DNA of 64,000 nucleotides from CBDCRK01 sp965220955 (GTDB lineage Bacteria; Desulfobacterota; Binatia; Bin18; CBDCRK01): NCBI GenBank assembly GCA_965220955.1, contig CBDCRK010000035.1, positions 124,001 through 188,000 of the forward strand. The letters run 5' to 3'. The notes under the pieces are model-generated. The model saw only the letters and a program-made list of their open reading frames with translations. It had not been told where the DNA came from and did not search any database. Below, in pieces: positions 31,425 through 40,199 of this stretch. The position numbers and the translations under genes are program-made. Within the stretch, counting starts at the first letter, position 1, and each line of letters starts with the position of its first letter.

Positions 31425-32900
31425 GTAAGTCGACACAGGCAGGATAAAAAACGGAAGCATTCTGGACAGTGGGCGGGGAGTGGGGGATCATGCTCGGCAA
31501 ATGCATTGGAGGAGGGAGGGATGAAACTAGGGCCAGGGGAGTATGTGGCCGATGCCACCGAAGGGATCACCGATCCCAAAGATCTCCCAGAGCCGAAGGT
31601 CGATAGACGCAGCCGCAATCTTAAGCGTCACCCTTGCCCGCAGTGCGGTCACCGGGGGCGGCGCGAAGGGCAGTTGACGCGCACCGTGCATGATCTCGGC
31701 GATCTGCGCGCGGGGCGGCCCGTGGACCTGCAGATCACCTACTCGCATCATTGATTGCTCGAAGTGTCGCAAGTACTTCAGCGCCGATCTGTCGGGGTTG
31801 GCCCCGCCGCACAGTCACCATAGGCATCGGGTAATTGAGTTGGCGGTGCGGGTGGTGAGCGAAGACGGCTTAGCGTATCGCGCCGCCAGTTGGCATTTAG
31901 GGCGCGCTCATCGAGCCTTTGTGCCCTGGGGCACCATCCAGACACTGGGTGGCGGGGGGGGGGGAGCCAGGCAGGAAATGGGCGGGACATTTGTGGACTG
32001 GGCGCTGGCGGAGTTCTCAGGCTACAGCGCCGTCGATGAACTGTATGAAGGCCGCTACTGCGTGCTGTCGGCAGTGGACAAGCGTCAGTACAAACGCATG
32101 GTGTACGAAGTGCTTGATCACGATTCCAGCCATGAGGACATCAAGGCGTTCTTGGGGCGGTTGAAGGCGGCACTCGATGAGCGGGGCTTGACAGTGGCGG
32201 GGTTGACGACCGACGGCTCGGCGTTATACCCGCAGCGGCTGCGGGAGGTGTTCGGCGCCGATGTCCTGCACCAAATCTGCCAATTTCACGTTGTCGCAGA
32301 CTTGGTCAAAGCGGTCCTGAAGGCGGTGGCAGCGCAGCGCCAGCGGCTGGCCACCAGCAAGCCCCAGCTCAAGCGGGTCCAGGAGAAGATCGGCGATCTC
32401 TTCCGGCACCGCCATCTGTTTATTAAGCGGCGCTTGAGCGCGAGCGAACGCAAGACTTTGCTGCGCCTCACCCGGGCTCTGCCGCATTTACGCAAGCTGC
32501 GCGAGATCATGGAGGAGGGGTACAAGCTCTTTGACCGGCGGTGCCGCACCGAGACCGCGCTGGGTAAACTGGCCCAGCTGCGGGTCCGGGTCAAACGCTT
32601 CCAGTGGGTGGGCCAGACCTTGCAAAAGCTCTTCTCGCCCGCCCTGGAAAAAGCGCTGACGTTCCTGGACGACAAGTTGTTGCCGAGCACCTCCAACGCC
32701 GTGGAGCGCGGCAATCGGCGCCACCGCAAGATGCAGAAGAGCATCTACCGGCTACGGGGCCAGGCCCGCTTGGCAGCGCGTATTGCCCTGGACATGCTGC
32801 GCGAAGCGCGCGCCTGGGGCCGCCAGCAAACCACTGAATCCTTACACTACGCACGTGCTGGGTAGAAACCCCTGTAACTTTTGCTACAGTGTCCGTAAGT
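31425..32900 (+). mobile_element. insertion sequence with decayed DDE transposase
   Basis: A visibly more GC-rich block than its surroundings, holding a single transposase. Left (about 31425-31450) and right (about 32875-32900) ends share an imperfect inverted match around GACAC and AAAA, but I could not fix the terminal repeats or a target duplication by eye, so the borders are approximate. Only one copy is present in the window. Confidence 0.55.
31521..32865 (+). pseudogene. DDE transposase, frameshifted by a 4-bp duplication
   Basis: A start with GGAGGGAGGG upstream (ATG 31521) opens a frame with a CPQCGHRGRR zinc knuckle and ends ITYSHH. The next frame continues CSKCRKYF and runs to 32865. 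A tandem ATTG ATTG at 31750-31757 explains the shift: removing one copy restores HHCSKC and the second half of the zinc finger. The core has DGSALYP, a C..FH pair (ICQFHVV) typical of MULE/IS256-like DDE enzymes, and a late SNAVERGNR segment with the probable catalytic Glu. A run of eleven Gs at 31954-31964 replaces a usually conserved Trp-containing stretch. Family assignment is not certain. Confidence 0.75.
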
Positions 32901-33029
32901 CCTTGATTTCATTTGGCTGATGGTGAACCAAGGGTTCATGTTTGGCTGATTTAGATTCTGATGAATACCAACGTTGGAGCTAAGAGATTTCCCTCCTTCT
33001 TGAGGGGAGGGTTAGGATAGGGATGAGTT

Positions 33030-33989
33030 GTGGATCGTAATCTTGCCCTCGAAGTTGTTCGAGTGACAGAGGCTGCGGCGCTCGCTTCTGCGCGGTTCAT
33101 GGGGCGGGGCGATGAGGCGGCGGCAGACCAGGCAGCGACTGAGGCCATGCATCAAGTGTTTAGCGCTATGGCCATGAACGGTACCATTGTGATCGGTGAG
33201 GGGTATGAGAGTGAGATTCCCATACTTTTTGTGGGAGAGAGAGTAGGGAATGGACAGGGACCAGAGATTGATGTGGCTTTGGACGCCCTTGAAGGGCCGG
33301 TTATCTGTGCCACGGGCGCACCCAATGCCATTTCGGTAATTGCCATTACTGAGGGAGGAAAGTTCCTTACTTGCCCCAATCACCTCTATATGGAGAAAAT
33401 TGCTGTTGGACCAGAGGGAAAAGGTGTTGTGGATCTTGACAAACCTCCGCAGGAAAATCTTAAGCAGCTCGCAGACGTCAAAGGAACATACATTGAAGAT
33501 CTCACCGTGGTGATCCTGGATCGGCCCCGCAATGAAAAGGTTATCAATGAGATACGCAAGGCTGGAGCCCGCATCCGGCTGCTCAGTGCCGGTGACTTGG
33601 CAGCGGCTCTTGCCACCACGCGGGCTGAGGCAGGGGTGGATATCCTTATGGGCAGTGGAGGAGTGGCTCAAGGCATCCTGGCGGCAGCGGCGCTTCGTTG
33701 TATGGGAGGAGAGATTCAGGGGCGACTTGAAGAACCTCGGAATGCCGAAGAGGCAGATCAGCTGCGAGCAGCAGGAATATACGATTTGACAAAGAAATAC
33801 ACAGCCGAAGAGATGGCTGGGGGTGACGTTATGTTTGCTGCCACCGGAGTTACACCTGGGGATTATCTTCAGGGAGTACGCTTCTTCAAAGGAGGAGCAA
33901 CAACCAATTCAGTGGTCATGCGTTTTCAATCTCGGACTGCTCGGTTCATTGAGGCAATCCACCATTTTGATCTTAAACCGGAGTATTAG
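33030..33989 (+). CDS. glpX: class II fructose-1,6-bisphosphatase
   Basis: A 319-residue GlpX-type phosphatase that removes the 1-phosphate from fructose 1,6-bisphosphate in gluconeogenesis. Characteristic segments: VTEAAALASARFMGRGDE at the N-terminus, GEGYESEIP near residue 52, DALEGP near residue 86 and GSGGVAQG near residue 209, which make up the lithium-sensitive phosphatase fold metal site. The GTG start fits the family N-terminus. It follows the insertion sequence by about 165 bases, which include a short purine-rich repeat (33000-33026). Confidence 0.94.
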   Translation: MDRNLALEVVRVTEAAALASARFMGRGDEAAADQAATEAMHQVFSAMAMNGTIVIGEGYESEIPILFVGERVGNGQGPEIDVALDALEGPVICATGAPNAISVIAITEGGKFLTCPNHLYMEKIAVGPEGKGVVDLDKPPQENLKQLADVKGTYIEDLTVVILDRPRNEKVINEIRKAGARIRLLSAGDLAAALATTRAEAGVDILMGSGGVAQGILAAAALRCMGGEIQGRLEEPRNAEEADQLRAAGIYDLTKKYTAEEMAGGDVMFAATGVTPGDYLQGVRFFKGGATTNSVVMRFQSRTARFIEAIHHFDLKPEY

Positions 33990-34033
33990 CAAGATGTTTC
34001 CTATTGGAAGTGATCTACCAGAGGGAGGCGGCT

Positions 34034-34816
34034 GTGAGCTACCAGAATATTATCTTTACTAAAGAAGGACGTGTTGCCATTCTCAAGATTAATCGACCCA
34101 AGAGCCTGAATGCCCTTAATCCTAAAACTGTGGAAGAAATAACAGCCTGTCTGGAGGAAGTACGCAAAGACAAGGGGATCCCCTGTCTTATAATCACCGG
34201 CGAGGGAGACCGGGCATTTATAGCAGGGGCGGACATTTCTGCCATGGTGTCTATGAGTGTGGCTGAGGGAAGAGCGTTCTCACAGGCCGGACAAGCAATG
34301 CTGCAGACTCTAGAGGACCTGCCTATTCCTGTAATCGCTGCGGTCAATGGGTTTGCCCTGGGCGGAGGCACAGAGGTGGCGCTTGCTTGCGATCTGATTA
34401 TTGCCTCGGACAAAGCCCGTTTTGGTCAACCAGAGATTAACCTCGGTGTTATTCCTGGCTTTGGTGGTACTCAGCGCCTTGCCCGTCGTATTGGCCTTCC
34501 CCGAGCCCGGGAGTTGATCTATAGCGGAGATATGATTGATGCTGAGACGGCCCTCCGCTATGGTTTGGTGAACAGAGTTGTGCCGTCAGCCGAGCTTATG
34601 GCCGAGGCTGGGCAAATGTCGGAAAAGATTGTAACCAAGCCCCCCATTGCCATTCAGCAGGCTAAGGCCGCGATCAACGCTGGTATCAACATGGACCTGG
34701 CAAACGGCTGTCGCTATGAAAACGAGGCGTTTTCTCTTACCTTTGCCACCGAGGATAAAGTTGAAGGTATGCAGGCCTTTTTGGAGAAGAGAGAGGCAAA
34801 GTTTAAGGGACGATGA
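34034..34816 (+). CDS. enoyl-CoA hydratase/isomerase family protein
   Basis: A 260-residue crotonase-fold protein. Oxyanion-hole segments are AFIAGADISAM near residue 60 and NGFALGGGTEVALACDL near residue 100. The two catalytic glutamates of true hydratases are plausible in GGTEVAL and PEINLGVIPGFGGTQR. So a short-chain enoyl-CoA hydratase (beta-oxidation) is likely. The GTG start at 34034 is supported by GAGGGAGG at 34021-34028 and gives the family length; TTG at 34004 adds ten odd residues. It lies 44 bases after glpX. Confidence 0.9.
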   Translation: MSYQNIIFTKEGRVAILKINRPKSLNALNPKTVEEITACLEEVRKDKGIPCLIITGEGDRAFIAGADISAMVSMSVAEGRAFSQAGQAMLQTLEDLPIPVIAAVNGFALGGGTEVALACDLIIASDKARFGQPEINLGVIPGFGGTQRLARRIGLPRARELIYSGDMIDAETALRYGLVNRVVPSAELMAEAGQMSEKIVTKPPIAIQQAKAAINAGINMDLANGCRYENEAFSLTFATEDKVEGMQAFLEKREAKFKGR

Positions 34817-34824
34817 AAGAAGAA

Positions 34825-34846
34825 GCGCGCCCGTCAACGGGTGCGC
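34825..34846 (+). terminator. GC-rich hairpin after the crotonase gene
   Basis: GCGCGCCCG (34825-34833) pairs with CGGGTGCGC (34838-34846) with one wobble and a TCAA loop, nine bases after the stop. No T-run follows, so it may be a weak or Rho-assisted terminator. Confidence 0.4.
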
Positions 34847-34873
34847 TCAGATGACAAGGCTTCACTGAAGCCT

Positions 34874-35074
34874 TCATTCAGAGTCTGAGCCGAGAAGCCT
34901 TTCAGACCGAAAGGCACCCACCGTATTCACTCTCTTCCCCCACTCCTTCCCAGCCCCCTTTACCACAAGTTCCGTGTAGACCGCCTCCGGAATCCACAGC
35001 TCGCCGACCACCTGTCCCAAGAGATAGAGCTGCCCCGCCCGAGCAAAAGAGATGATCGGGCCGGTCGAGCTACT
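34874..35074 (-). pseudogene. PIN-domain (DUF3368-like) toxin remnant
   Basis: Sixty-six codons on the minus strand read SSTGPIISFARAGQLYLL and then GELWIPEAVYTELVVKGAG, the start of DUF3368-type PIN proteins (usual SDTGPIISLARAGQL). An in-frame TGA stands directly before it, so the start is lost. The Asp of SDTGP is Ser, and the frame closes after about 65 residues of the usual 150. The partner antitoxin is not seen. Confidence 0.6.
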
Positions 35075-35717
35075 TCACGGCCTGCACGAGCTGGACCAAC
35101 CTGCCGTCCGGTTACGATGATTGTCCAACTGCTGGCGTCTCGGAGCCCAGCAATCTCTGGACGTTATCGTTCGGCTCGTTCCACGCGAAGAACATTCAAC
35201 CTTTGATGTGGCATTATGGGTCGTAGAACTTTTCGGGTGGCTCTTCGCTTTCCACCGATTTCCAGCTGAACGTGCAGGAAGTCTGCCACAGGAGGCACAC
35301 CATTTGGTGGATGTGCTCCCTGAAAAGATCCGGCAAGAGGTCGTCCGGGACGAAAAGATCAGGCAAATGGAAGATGTACATATCGATGTCAATGTCGAGG
35401 ACCTCTATTGGCTATTGGAAGAATTACAAGGCCAGTGACTGAACAGAACGGTTAGCTTCCTACCCCAATCACAGCGGTTCGGGGAGGTTTGACTGAACAG
35501 GAGCGGCACAATCCTCCCTGAGGACTTGGTGAGAGAGGAAGTCCATAGAAACAGTACAGCGGATTGGGCGAAGGTCATACCTCCCCCTCAAGCCATTGAC
35601 TCTGCCAGGGATGGCTGTCTAACCGTTAGTGGACTTCCCGTAGGGGATGCGTCACTCTCCGGTAGAGGTAGTTGGTTGCCAACGTCCTGTGAGGGGTCCC
35701 TTGGCCGTAGATGATGC
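35075..35717. other. gene-poor stretch, one doubtful open frame
   Basis: A plus-strand frame 35121-35438 (105 codons, C-terminal half rich in Glu, Asp and Leu) could be a real small gene or a remnant. It has no clear ribosome-binding site and matches no family I know. The rest (35440-35717) shows no gene. A short purine-rich string at 35531-35541 resembles part of RNase P RNA but lacks the rest. Confidence 0.35.
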
Positions 35718-35951
35718 CTAGCGACGTTTTAGGAAAAAGTGATGAGGGGGTGCGGAAAGGTAGTAGAGGATGAGGGGACTGGTGATGAGTAGAGTGAGAT
35801 GGGGAATTGTATACCCCCAATGTGCCGCAAATGGACTCGGTCCATCAGCGATCCCACTGCCATGGAACACAAACCAAAGAATAATGGGAGGAACCTGGAG
35901 AAGAGCGACCAGAGCGTACCCCACCCCGAGAATGACCGTCGCCACCCTCAT
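35718..35951 (-). CDS. small integral membrane protein, downstream of a coupled pair
   Basis: A 77-residue protein with hydrophobic segments at about residues 3-27 and 42-65 separated by a short polar loop (HGSGIADGPSPFAAHWG) and ending in a basic tail. No family recognised. Its ATG overlaps the stop of the upstream small membrane gene (ATGA), so the two are translated together. The same frame is open further upstream to 36020, but the coupled start is preferred. Confidence 0.6.
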   Translation of the reverse strand: MRVATVILGVGYALVALLQVPPIILWFVFHGSGIADGPSPFAAHWGYTIPHLTLLITSPLILYYLSAPPHHFFLKRR

Positions 35952-36124
35952 CGCCTGGGTCCGAGCGTTGCCGCAAGCAGGAGAAGCATGACGCCAAGGG
36001 AAGAGTAGACTTTCCCCCACTGTACGACCTCCGCTTCGGTTGGCCCAAAAGCGCGGTAGAGATAGGGAAGCCCAAGAAGTGTTGCGCTGCCACCGCTAAA
36101 GAGTATTAGAGCGGTCTGCTTCAT
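35948..36124 (-). CDS. small membrane protein, upstream of a coupled pair
   Basis: A 58-residue protein with two hydrophobic segments (residues about 4-22 and 42-54) around a charged stretch. AGGGAAAGGA precedes the start on the minus strand. Stop and next start share ATGA. No family recognised. The two together form a four-helix pair of unknown function. Confidence 0.6.
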   Translation of the reverse strand: MKQTALILFSGGSATLLGLPYLYRAFGPTEAEVVQWGKVYSSLGVMLLLLAATLGPRR

Positions 36125-36588
36125 GGTTCCTTTCCCTGTTTCTTCTTTTCCCAGCTACCCAGTCCTCTTCTACAGAAACCCTACAGAAAAAGTAAGATGC
36201 CACAGCCTAGATCGAGCCATTCACACCGTCTTTTTTACCATCACCGTCAGGAAGGGAGTCCAGTCGCTGGTTAACGGAAGTGATGGGAGACACCTGCCTC
36301 ACCTCAGCCGAGATAGTAATCTGCCCTCGTTGAGCAACAGTGGAGACAAGCTTCCTCATATTATATTTCCCCTTGCTAATTTATATACGCAATGGTACTT
36401 AACCTGGTCATTGAATTTTGGTCAAATTATTCTTTTGTTGAATCTTGGCGTGTAGTTCATTATTATAGCTAGAAGCTAATAGCCGAGCGCTTTTTCCTGT
36501 GGCGAAGAAGTTTAGCTGCGATTTGATAAAAGTGAGTCAAAACGAACCCAGGCGAACAGACCAATGAACAGAAAGGATAGTAGGAACC
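36125..36588. other. intergenic region upstream of the mutase operon
   Basis: About 460 bases without a gene; AT-rich from 36360 on. A probable promoter (36438-36466) is listed separately. Confidence 0.5.
36438..36466 (+). promoter_or_regulatory. probable promoter of the acyl-CoA mutase operon
   Basis: TTGAAT (36438-36443), a 17-base spacer and TATTAT (36461-36466) lie about 120 bases before the mutase ATG. No B12 riboswitch core (such as the conserved GCCACTG box) was seen in the leader. Confidence 0.4.
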
Positions 36589-38223
36589 ATGACCAAGCAA
36601 GAGTGGCTGGAGCAAGAATACGCCAGAAGCGAAGAGCGGCCGCAACGATTCTCCACTATCTCCGACATGGAGGTGAAACCGCTCTACACTCCGGATGATC
36701 TTGATGGAGTCTCACCCGAGGAGCATCTTGGCTACCCCGGGCAATATCCCTACACCCGGGGGGTGTACCCGTCTATGTACCGGGGCAAGTTTTGGACTAT
36801 GCGGCAGTTTGCTGGGTTCGGCTCGCCTGAGGACACTAACCAGCGCTTTAAGTTTCTCCTTGCCGAGGGACAGAGTGGCCTCTCCACCGCCTTTGATATG
36901 CCCACGCTTATGGGTTACGACGCTGACCATTCTCGCGCACTCGGAGAGGTGGGGAGAGAAGGAGTGTCAGTCTCTACTCTTGACGATATGGAGCGCCTCT
37001 TTTCCGGCATTCCCCTGGAACAGGTGAGTACCTCAATGACGGTGAACTGTTCGGCGAGTATTCTTCTGGCTATGTACTTGGCGGTGGCCGAAAAGCAGGG
37101 GGTGCTCTGGACACAGGTAGGGGGTACTATCCAGAATGATATGCTCAAAGAGTTTATTGCTCAGAAGGAATGGATCTGTCCACCTGAGCCCTCGGTGCGA
37201 ATTGTCACCGACATGATCGAGTTTTGTACCAGACATGTGCCTCGCTGGCATGCGGTCTCCATCTCTGGCTATCACATTCGCGAGGCCGGCTCGACCGCGG
37301 TGCAGGAATTAGCCTTTACCCTAGCCGATGGTGTTGGCTATGTGCAGGCAGCGGTAGAGCGGGGGCTGGCCGTTGACGAGTTTGCTCCTCGTCTGTCGTT
37401 TTTCTTTAATCTGCACAACGATTTCTTTGAGGAAATTGCTAAGCTGCGAGCCGCGCGACGGATGTGGGCAAAGATCATGTGTGAGCGATTTGGCGCCCAA
37501 AATGCCCGTTCCTGGCTTCTGCGTACGCATGCCCAAACCGCAGGAGTCAGCCTGACCGCTCAACAGCCTTTCAATAACGTGGTGCGAGTGGCTATCCAGG
37601 CCCTGGCTGGGGTGATGGGTGGTGTTCAGTCCCTCCACACAAACTCTATGGATGAGACCTTAGCCCTTCCTACTGAGCAGTCGGTTATGGTGGCTCTGCG
37701 GACCCAACAAATCATTGCCGAGGAGAGCGGTGTCACCAATATCATTGATCCCCTGGGCGGGAGCTATGCGGTGGAGGCGCTTACCAACAGAATGGAGGAA
37801 GACGCCTTCGCTTATATTAAAAGGATCGATGAGCTAGGCGGGATTGTGCGTGCCATTGAGCTGGGTTATCCGCAAAAGGAGATTGCCGATGCTGCCTTTC
37901 ACTACCAGCAGCAGCTTGATGCTGGGGAAAAAGCCATCGTTGGTGTCAATAAGTATCAGGTTCCAGAGGAACGGCCAATAGAAACCTTGAAGATTAACCC
38001 AGAGGTGGAAAAGCAACAAGTAGAGCGGGTGCGTAGAGTTAAGCGAGAGCGCAATCAAGCGGCAGCCCGGGAAAAGCTGGCCCGAGTCCGTACAGCTGCC
38101 CAAGACGGTGAGAACCTGATGCCGCCTATTATTGATGCGGTCAAGAGCTACTGTACGGTAGGGGAGGTCTCTGACATTTTTCGTGATGTGTTTGGCGTGT
38201 ACCGCGATCCCGCGTGGCTGTGA
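36589..38223 (+). CDS. methylmalonyl-CoA mutase-type large subunit (catalytic domain)
   Basis: A 544-residue TIM-barrel subunit of a B12-dependent acyl-CoA mutase. Landmarks: YTRGVYPSMYRGKFWTMRQF near residue 56, AGFGSPEDTNQRFKFLL, QSGLSTAFDMPTLMGYD near residue 95, then TVNCSASILLAMYLA near residue 149. YTRGVYPSMYRGKFW includes the Tyr of methylmalonyl-CoA mutases (YPxMY). In this family the residues facing the acyl group separate methylmalonyl, isobutyryl and 2-hydroxyisobutyryl types; with MY in that motif methylmalonyl is my first choice. The B12-binding part is a separate gene directly downstream. No meaB chaperone or epimerase is in the window. Confidence 0.9.
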   Translation: MTKQEWLEQEYARSEERPQRFSTISDMEVKPLYTPDDLDGVSPEEHLGYPGQYPYTRGVYPSMYRGKFWTMRQFAGFGSPEDTNQRFKFLLAEGQSGLSTAFDMPTLMGYDADHSRALGEVGREGVSVSTLDDMERLFSGIPLEQVSTSMTVNCSASILLAMYLAVAEKQGVLWTQVGGTIQNDMLKEFIAQKEWICPPEPSVRIVTDMIEFCTRHVPRWHAVSISGYHIREAGSTAVQELAFTLADGVGYVQAAVERGLAVDEFAPRLSFFFNLHNDFFEEIAKLRAARRMWAKIMCERFGAQNARSWLLRTHAQTAGVSLTAQQPFNNVVRVAIQALAGVMGGVQSLHTNSMDETLALPTEQSVMVALRTQQIIAEESGVTNIIDPLGGSYAVEALTNRMEEDAFAYIKRIDELGGIVRAIELGYPQKEIADAAFHYQQQLDAGEKAIVGVNKYQVPEERPIETLKINPEVEKQQVERVRRVKRERNQAAAREKLARVRTAAQDGENLMPPIIDAVKSYCTVGEVSDIFRDVFGVYRDPAWL

Positions 38224-38237
38224 TAAGGAGAGTTCCA

Positions 38238-38648
38238 GTGGCAGAGAAAGTACTGCGTATTCTTGTAGCAAAAGCAGGGTTGGACGGCCATGATCGTGGG
38301 GCGAAGATTATTGCCCGGGCGCTGCGGGACGCGGGATTTGAGGTGATCTATACTGGGCTCCACCAAACCCCGGAGATGATTGCTGAGTCAGCCATTCAGG
38401 AAGATGTAGATGTGGTGGGCTTAAGCATCCTCTCGGGCGCACACCTAACCCTCTTTCCTGCGGTCATTAAGGAGCTAAAGGAGCGGGGAGGAGGAGATAT
38501 CGCTGTCTTTGGTGGTGGAATTGTACCCGAGGACGATATCTCGCTTCTCAGGCAAGCCGGAGTGAAAGAGATCTTTACTCCGGGAGCCAGCATGCAGACG
38601 ATTGTTGAATGGATCCGTAAGAACATCAAATCAAGAGCGGAAGTGTGA
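38238..38648 (+). CDS. acyl-CoA mutase small subunit (cobalamin-binding)
   Basis: A 136-residue Rossmann-like B12-binding domain with the base-off signature LDGHDRGAK (DxHxxG), then SILSGAHLTLFP and FGGGIVPEDD, which wrap the nucleotide tail of cobalamin. It is the partner of the preceding catalytic subunit; the split form is known from archaea and many environmental bacteria. The GTG start at 38238 has AAGGAG upstream (38225-38230). A frame start at 38214 would overlap the large subunit and add eight residues. Confidence 0.92.
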   Translation: MAEKVLRILVAKAGLDGHDRGAKIIARALRDAGFEVIYTGLHQTPEMIAESAIQEDVDVVGLSILSGAHLTLFPAVIKELKERGGGDIAVFGGGIVPEDDISLLRQAGVKEIFTPGASMQTIVEWIRKNIKSRAEV

Positions 38649-38649
38649 G

Positions 38650-39855
38650 GTGCTCCATAAAGAGATTGTCATTGTCGGTTCTGGACCGGCAGGCTCAAGT
38701 ACTGCACTCCATCTTCTCAAAACACAGCCCTCCTTTGCCGGAGAAATCCTGGTCCTTGACAAAGCAGTTCACCCTCGAGAGAAGGTATGCGCTGGGGGGT
38801 TAATCCCGCATACGCTTGAATGCCTGAAGGAGCTAGACGTTCCTCTTTCTGTTCCCCATGTAGCGGTGGACCGGGCATTAGTACGGATTCCTCCCGGACG
38901 GGAAGTGTACTGTGAGGGAGAAAGATTCTGCTATGTGGTTCGGCGCAATGAATTTGACGCTGCTCTGGTGCAAACGGCTAAACAACGGGGTGCCGAGGTC
39001 CATGAGGGCGAGAAAGTCCTTGGCTTGGTGCGTGACTCCGAAGGGGTTTGCGTGCGGACAGACAGGGGAGAGTATCGCACCCGGATGGTAGTGGGAGCAG
39101 ACGGGGCGGGGAGCATTGTCAGAAGGAAATTGCTGGGTAATGGTGTTGGAATCATGGGGAAGGCTATTATGTGTGATATCCCGGTGCAGGAGACTTTATG
39201 GCCGGGGTTCCTTGAACATCGTTATGACTTTAACTTTGTTCCTGTTACCTATCAAGGGCTAAAGGGTTACCTCTGGGCTTTTCCTTGTTTGATTAATGGG
39301 GTGCCGCATGTGAATGTTGGTATCTATTCTCTAGGTACGGATGGTTTGACCAGCGCGAATCTTCGTTGGCTCCTGGGCCAAGAGATCATGATCTTAGCCG
39401 GCCACACCTCAGCCGGCTGCCTTCTGCGGTTTAAAGCATTTCCCATTCACGGCTATACCGAGCACACTCTGCTTGCTGTTCCCCATGCTCTCCTTGTTGG
39501 GGATGCTGCCGGGGTAGACCCGCTTATGGGCGAGGGTATTTCTCTTGCACTGGAATATGGAAAAATGGCGGCAGCAGAAGTTATCCGGGCTGCAGAGGAA
39601 GGCGATTTTTCCTTTGCCCAATACACAGAAAGGATTCGCTCTTCCTGGATGGGCAAGAGACTACAGCGCTTGGCAGTGGCAAGTAAGCTTTTTTACGGGA
39701 GAACCCACCGGATCTGGTTTGCCTTCGCTGGGCTGAGTCCACGAGCACAAGAGGTTGGGCTGAAGTGGTACAATGGGGTTAACGGATGGCATCAGCGTAG
39801 CGGCTGGGAGGCAATCAAAGCAATTTTACGGCCCAAAGGACCAGTGTCTTTGTGA
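38650..39855 (+). CDS. geranylgeranyl reductase family flavoprotein
   Basis: A 401-residue FAD-dependent oxidoreductase. The N-terminal dinucleotide motif is VGSGPAGSSTALHL; CAGGLIP near residue 46 corresponds to the family's active-site loop; VGADGAGSIVRR near residue 149 and GDAAGVDPLMGEGISLA near residue 284 are typical of geranylgeranyl reductase/PHBH-type enzymes. Such proteins saturate polyprenyl chains of lipids, quinones or chlorophyll. The GTG start overlaps the mutase small-subunit stop region by one to two bases, so it is in the same operon. Substrate is not evident. Confidence 0.85.
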   Translation: MLHKEIVIVGSGPAGSSTALHLLKTQPSFAGEILVLDKAVHPREKVCAGGLIPHTLECLKELDVPLSVPHVAVDRALVRIPPGREVYCEGERFCYVVRRNEFDAALVQTAKQRGAEVHEGEKVLGLVRDSEGVCVRTDRGEYRTRMVVGADGAGSIVRRKLLGNGVGIMGKAIMCDIPVQETLWPGFLEHRYDFNFVPVTYQGLKGYLWAFPCLINGVPHVNVGIYSLGTDGLTSANLRWLLGQEIMILAGHTSAGCLLRFKAFPIHGYTEHTLLAVPHALLVGDAAGVDPLMGEGISLALEYGKMAAAEVIRAAEEGDFSFAQYTERIRSSWMGKRLQRLAVASKLFYGRTHRIWFAFAGLSPRAQEVGLKWYNGVNGWHQRSGWEAIKAILRPKGPVSL

Positions 39856-39873
39856 CAGCTTGCTTGATTAGCC

Positions 39874-40164
39874 ATGGCAAAACAGAAGAAACCGGCAAAA
39901 AGGCAGCCAAAGAAGCAGCCAAAGCAAAAAAAACGCCGCTGGCTATGGTTGAAGGCACTTTCTCTCCTCACCTTTGCTCTAGCACTGGGGTTCCTCTGGG
40001 TTTTGTGGATGATGGATAAGGAGGCACAGCGACTAGGGCTCTTTGATAAAGTGAAACCGAAGGGACAACCGGTCAGTTCAGGAGTATCTGTCCAAGTAGA
40101 AGAGATCGAAGAAGAAGAGAAGAAGGCGTTAGAAGATATCCTCAAGGAGAGAAGGGGACGCTAA
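39874..40164 (+). CDS. small single-pass membrane protein with basic N-terminus
   Basis: A 96-residue protein: a Lys/Arg/Gln-rich cytoplasmic start (residues 1-24, KKQPKQKKRR), one membrane helix (about 25-47, rich in Leu and Trp) and an acidic C-terminal helix (EEIEEEEKKALEDILKERR). No family recognised. It lies 18 bases after the geranylgeranyl-reductase-like gene and 35 bases before the BtuF-like gene, so probably in one transcript. Confidence 0.65.
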   Translation: MAKQKKPAKRQPKKQPKQKKRRWLWLKALSLLTFALALGFLWVLWMMDKEAQRLGLFDKVKPKGQPVSSGVSVQVEEIEEEEKKALEDILKERRGR

Positions 40165-40199
40165 GGGAGCGCAAACTATAAGGACTGGTTAGGTAGATC

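Noticed and set aside
31954..31964. Run of eleven Gs in the transposase as a programmed slippage site
   Set aside because: The frame after the run remains the correct transposase frame, so no shift is needed here; the real frame change is at 31750-31757.
35121..35438. 105-codon plus-strand open frame
   Set aside because: No ribosome-binding site, no recognised family, and it lies in a region that already holds a toxin remnant. Kept only as a note in the regional entry.
35525..35560. String GAGAGGAAGTCC resembling the start of RNase P RNA
   Set aside because: The downstream conserved blocks of RNase P RNA (the ACAGAAA and GACCGGG-type regions) and overall length are not found on either strand.
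36125..36588. B12 riboswitch upstream of the mutase operon
   Set aside because: The conserved B12-box and core elements were looked for and not found; only an ordinary promoter pattern is visible.
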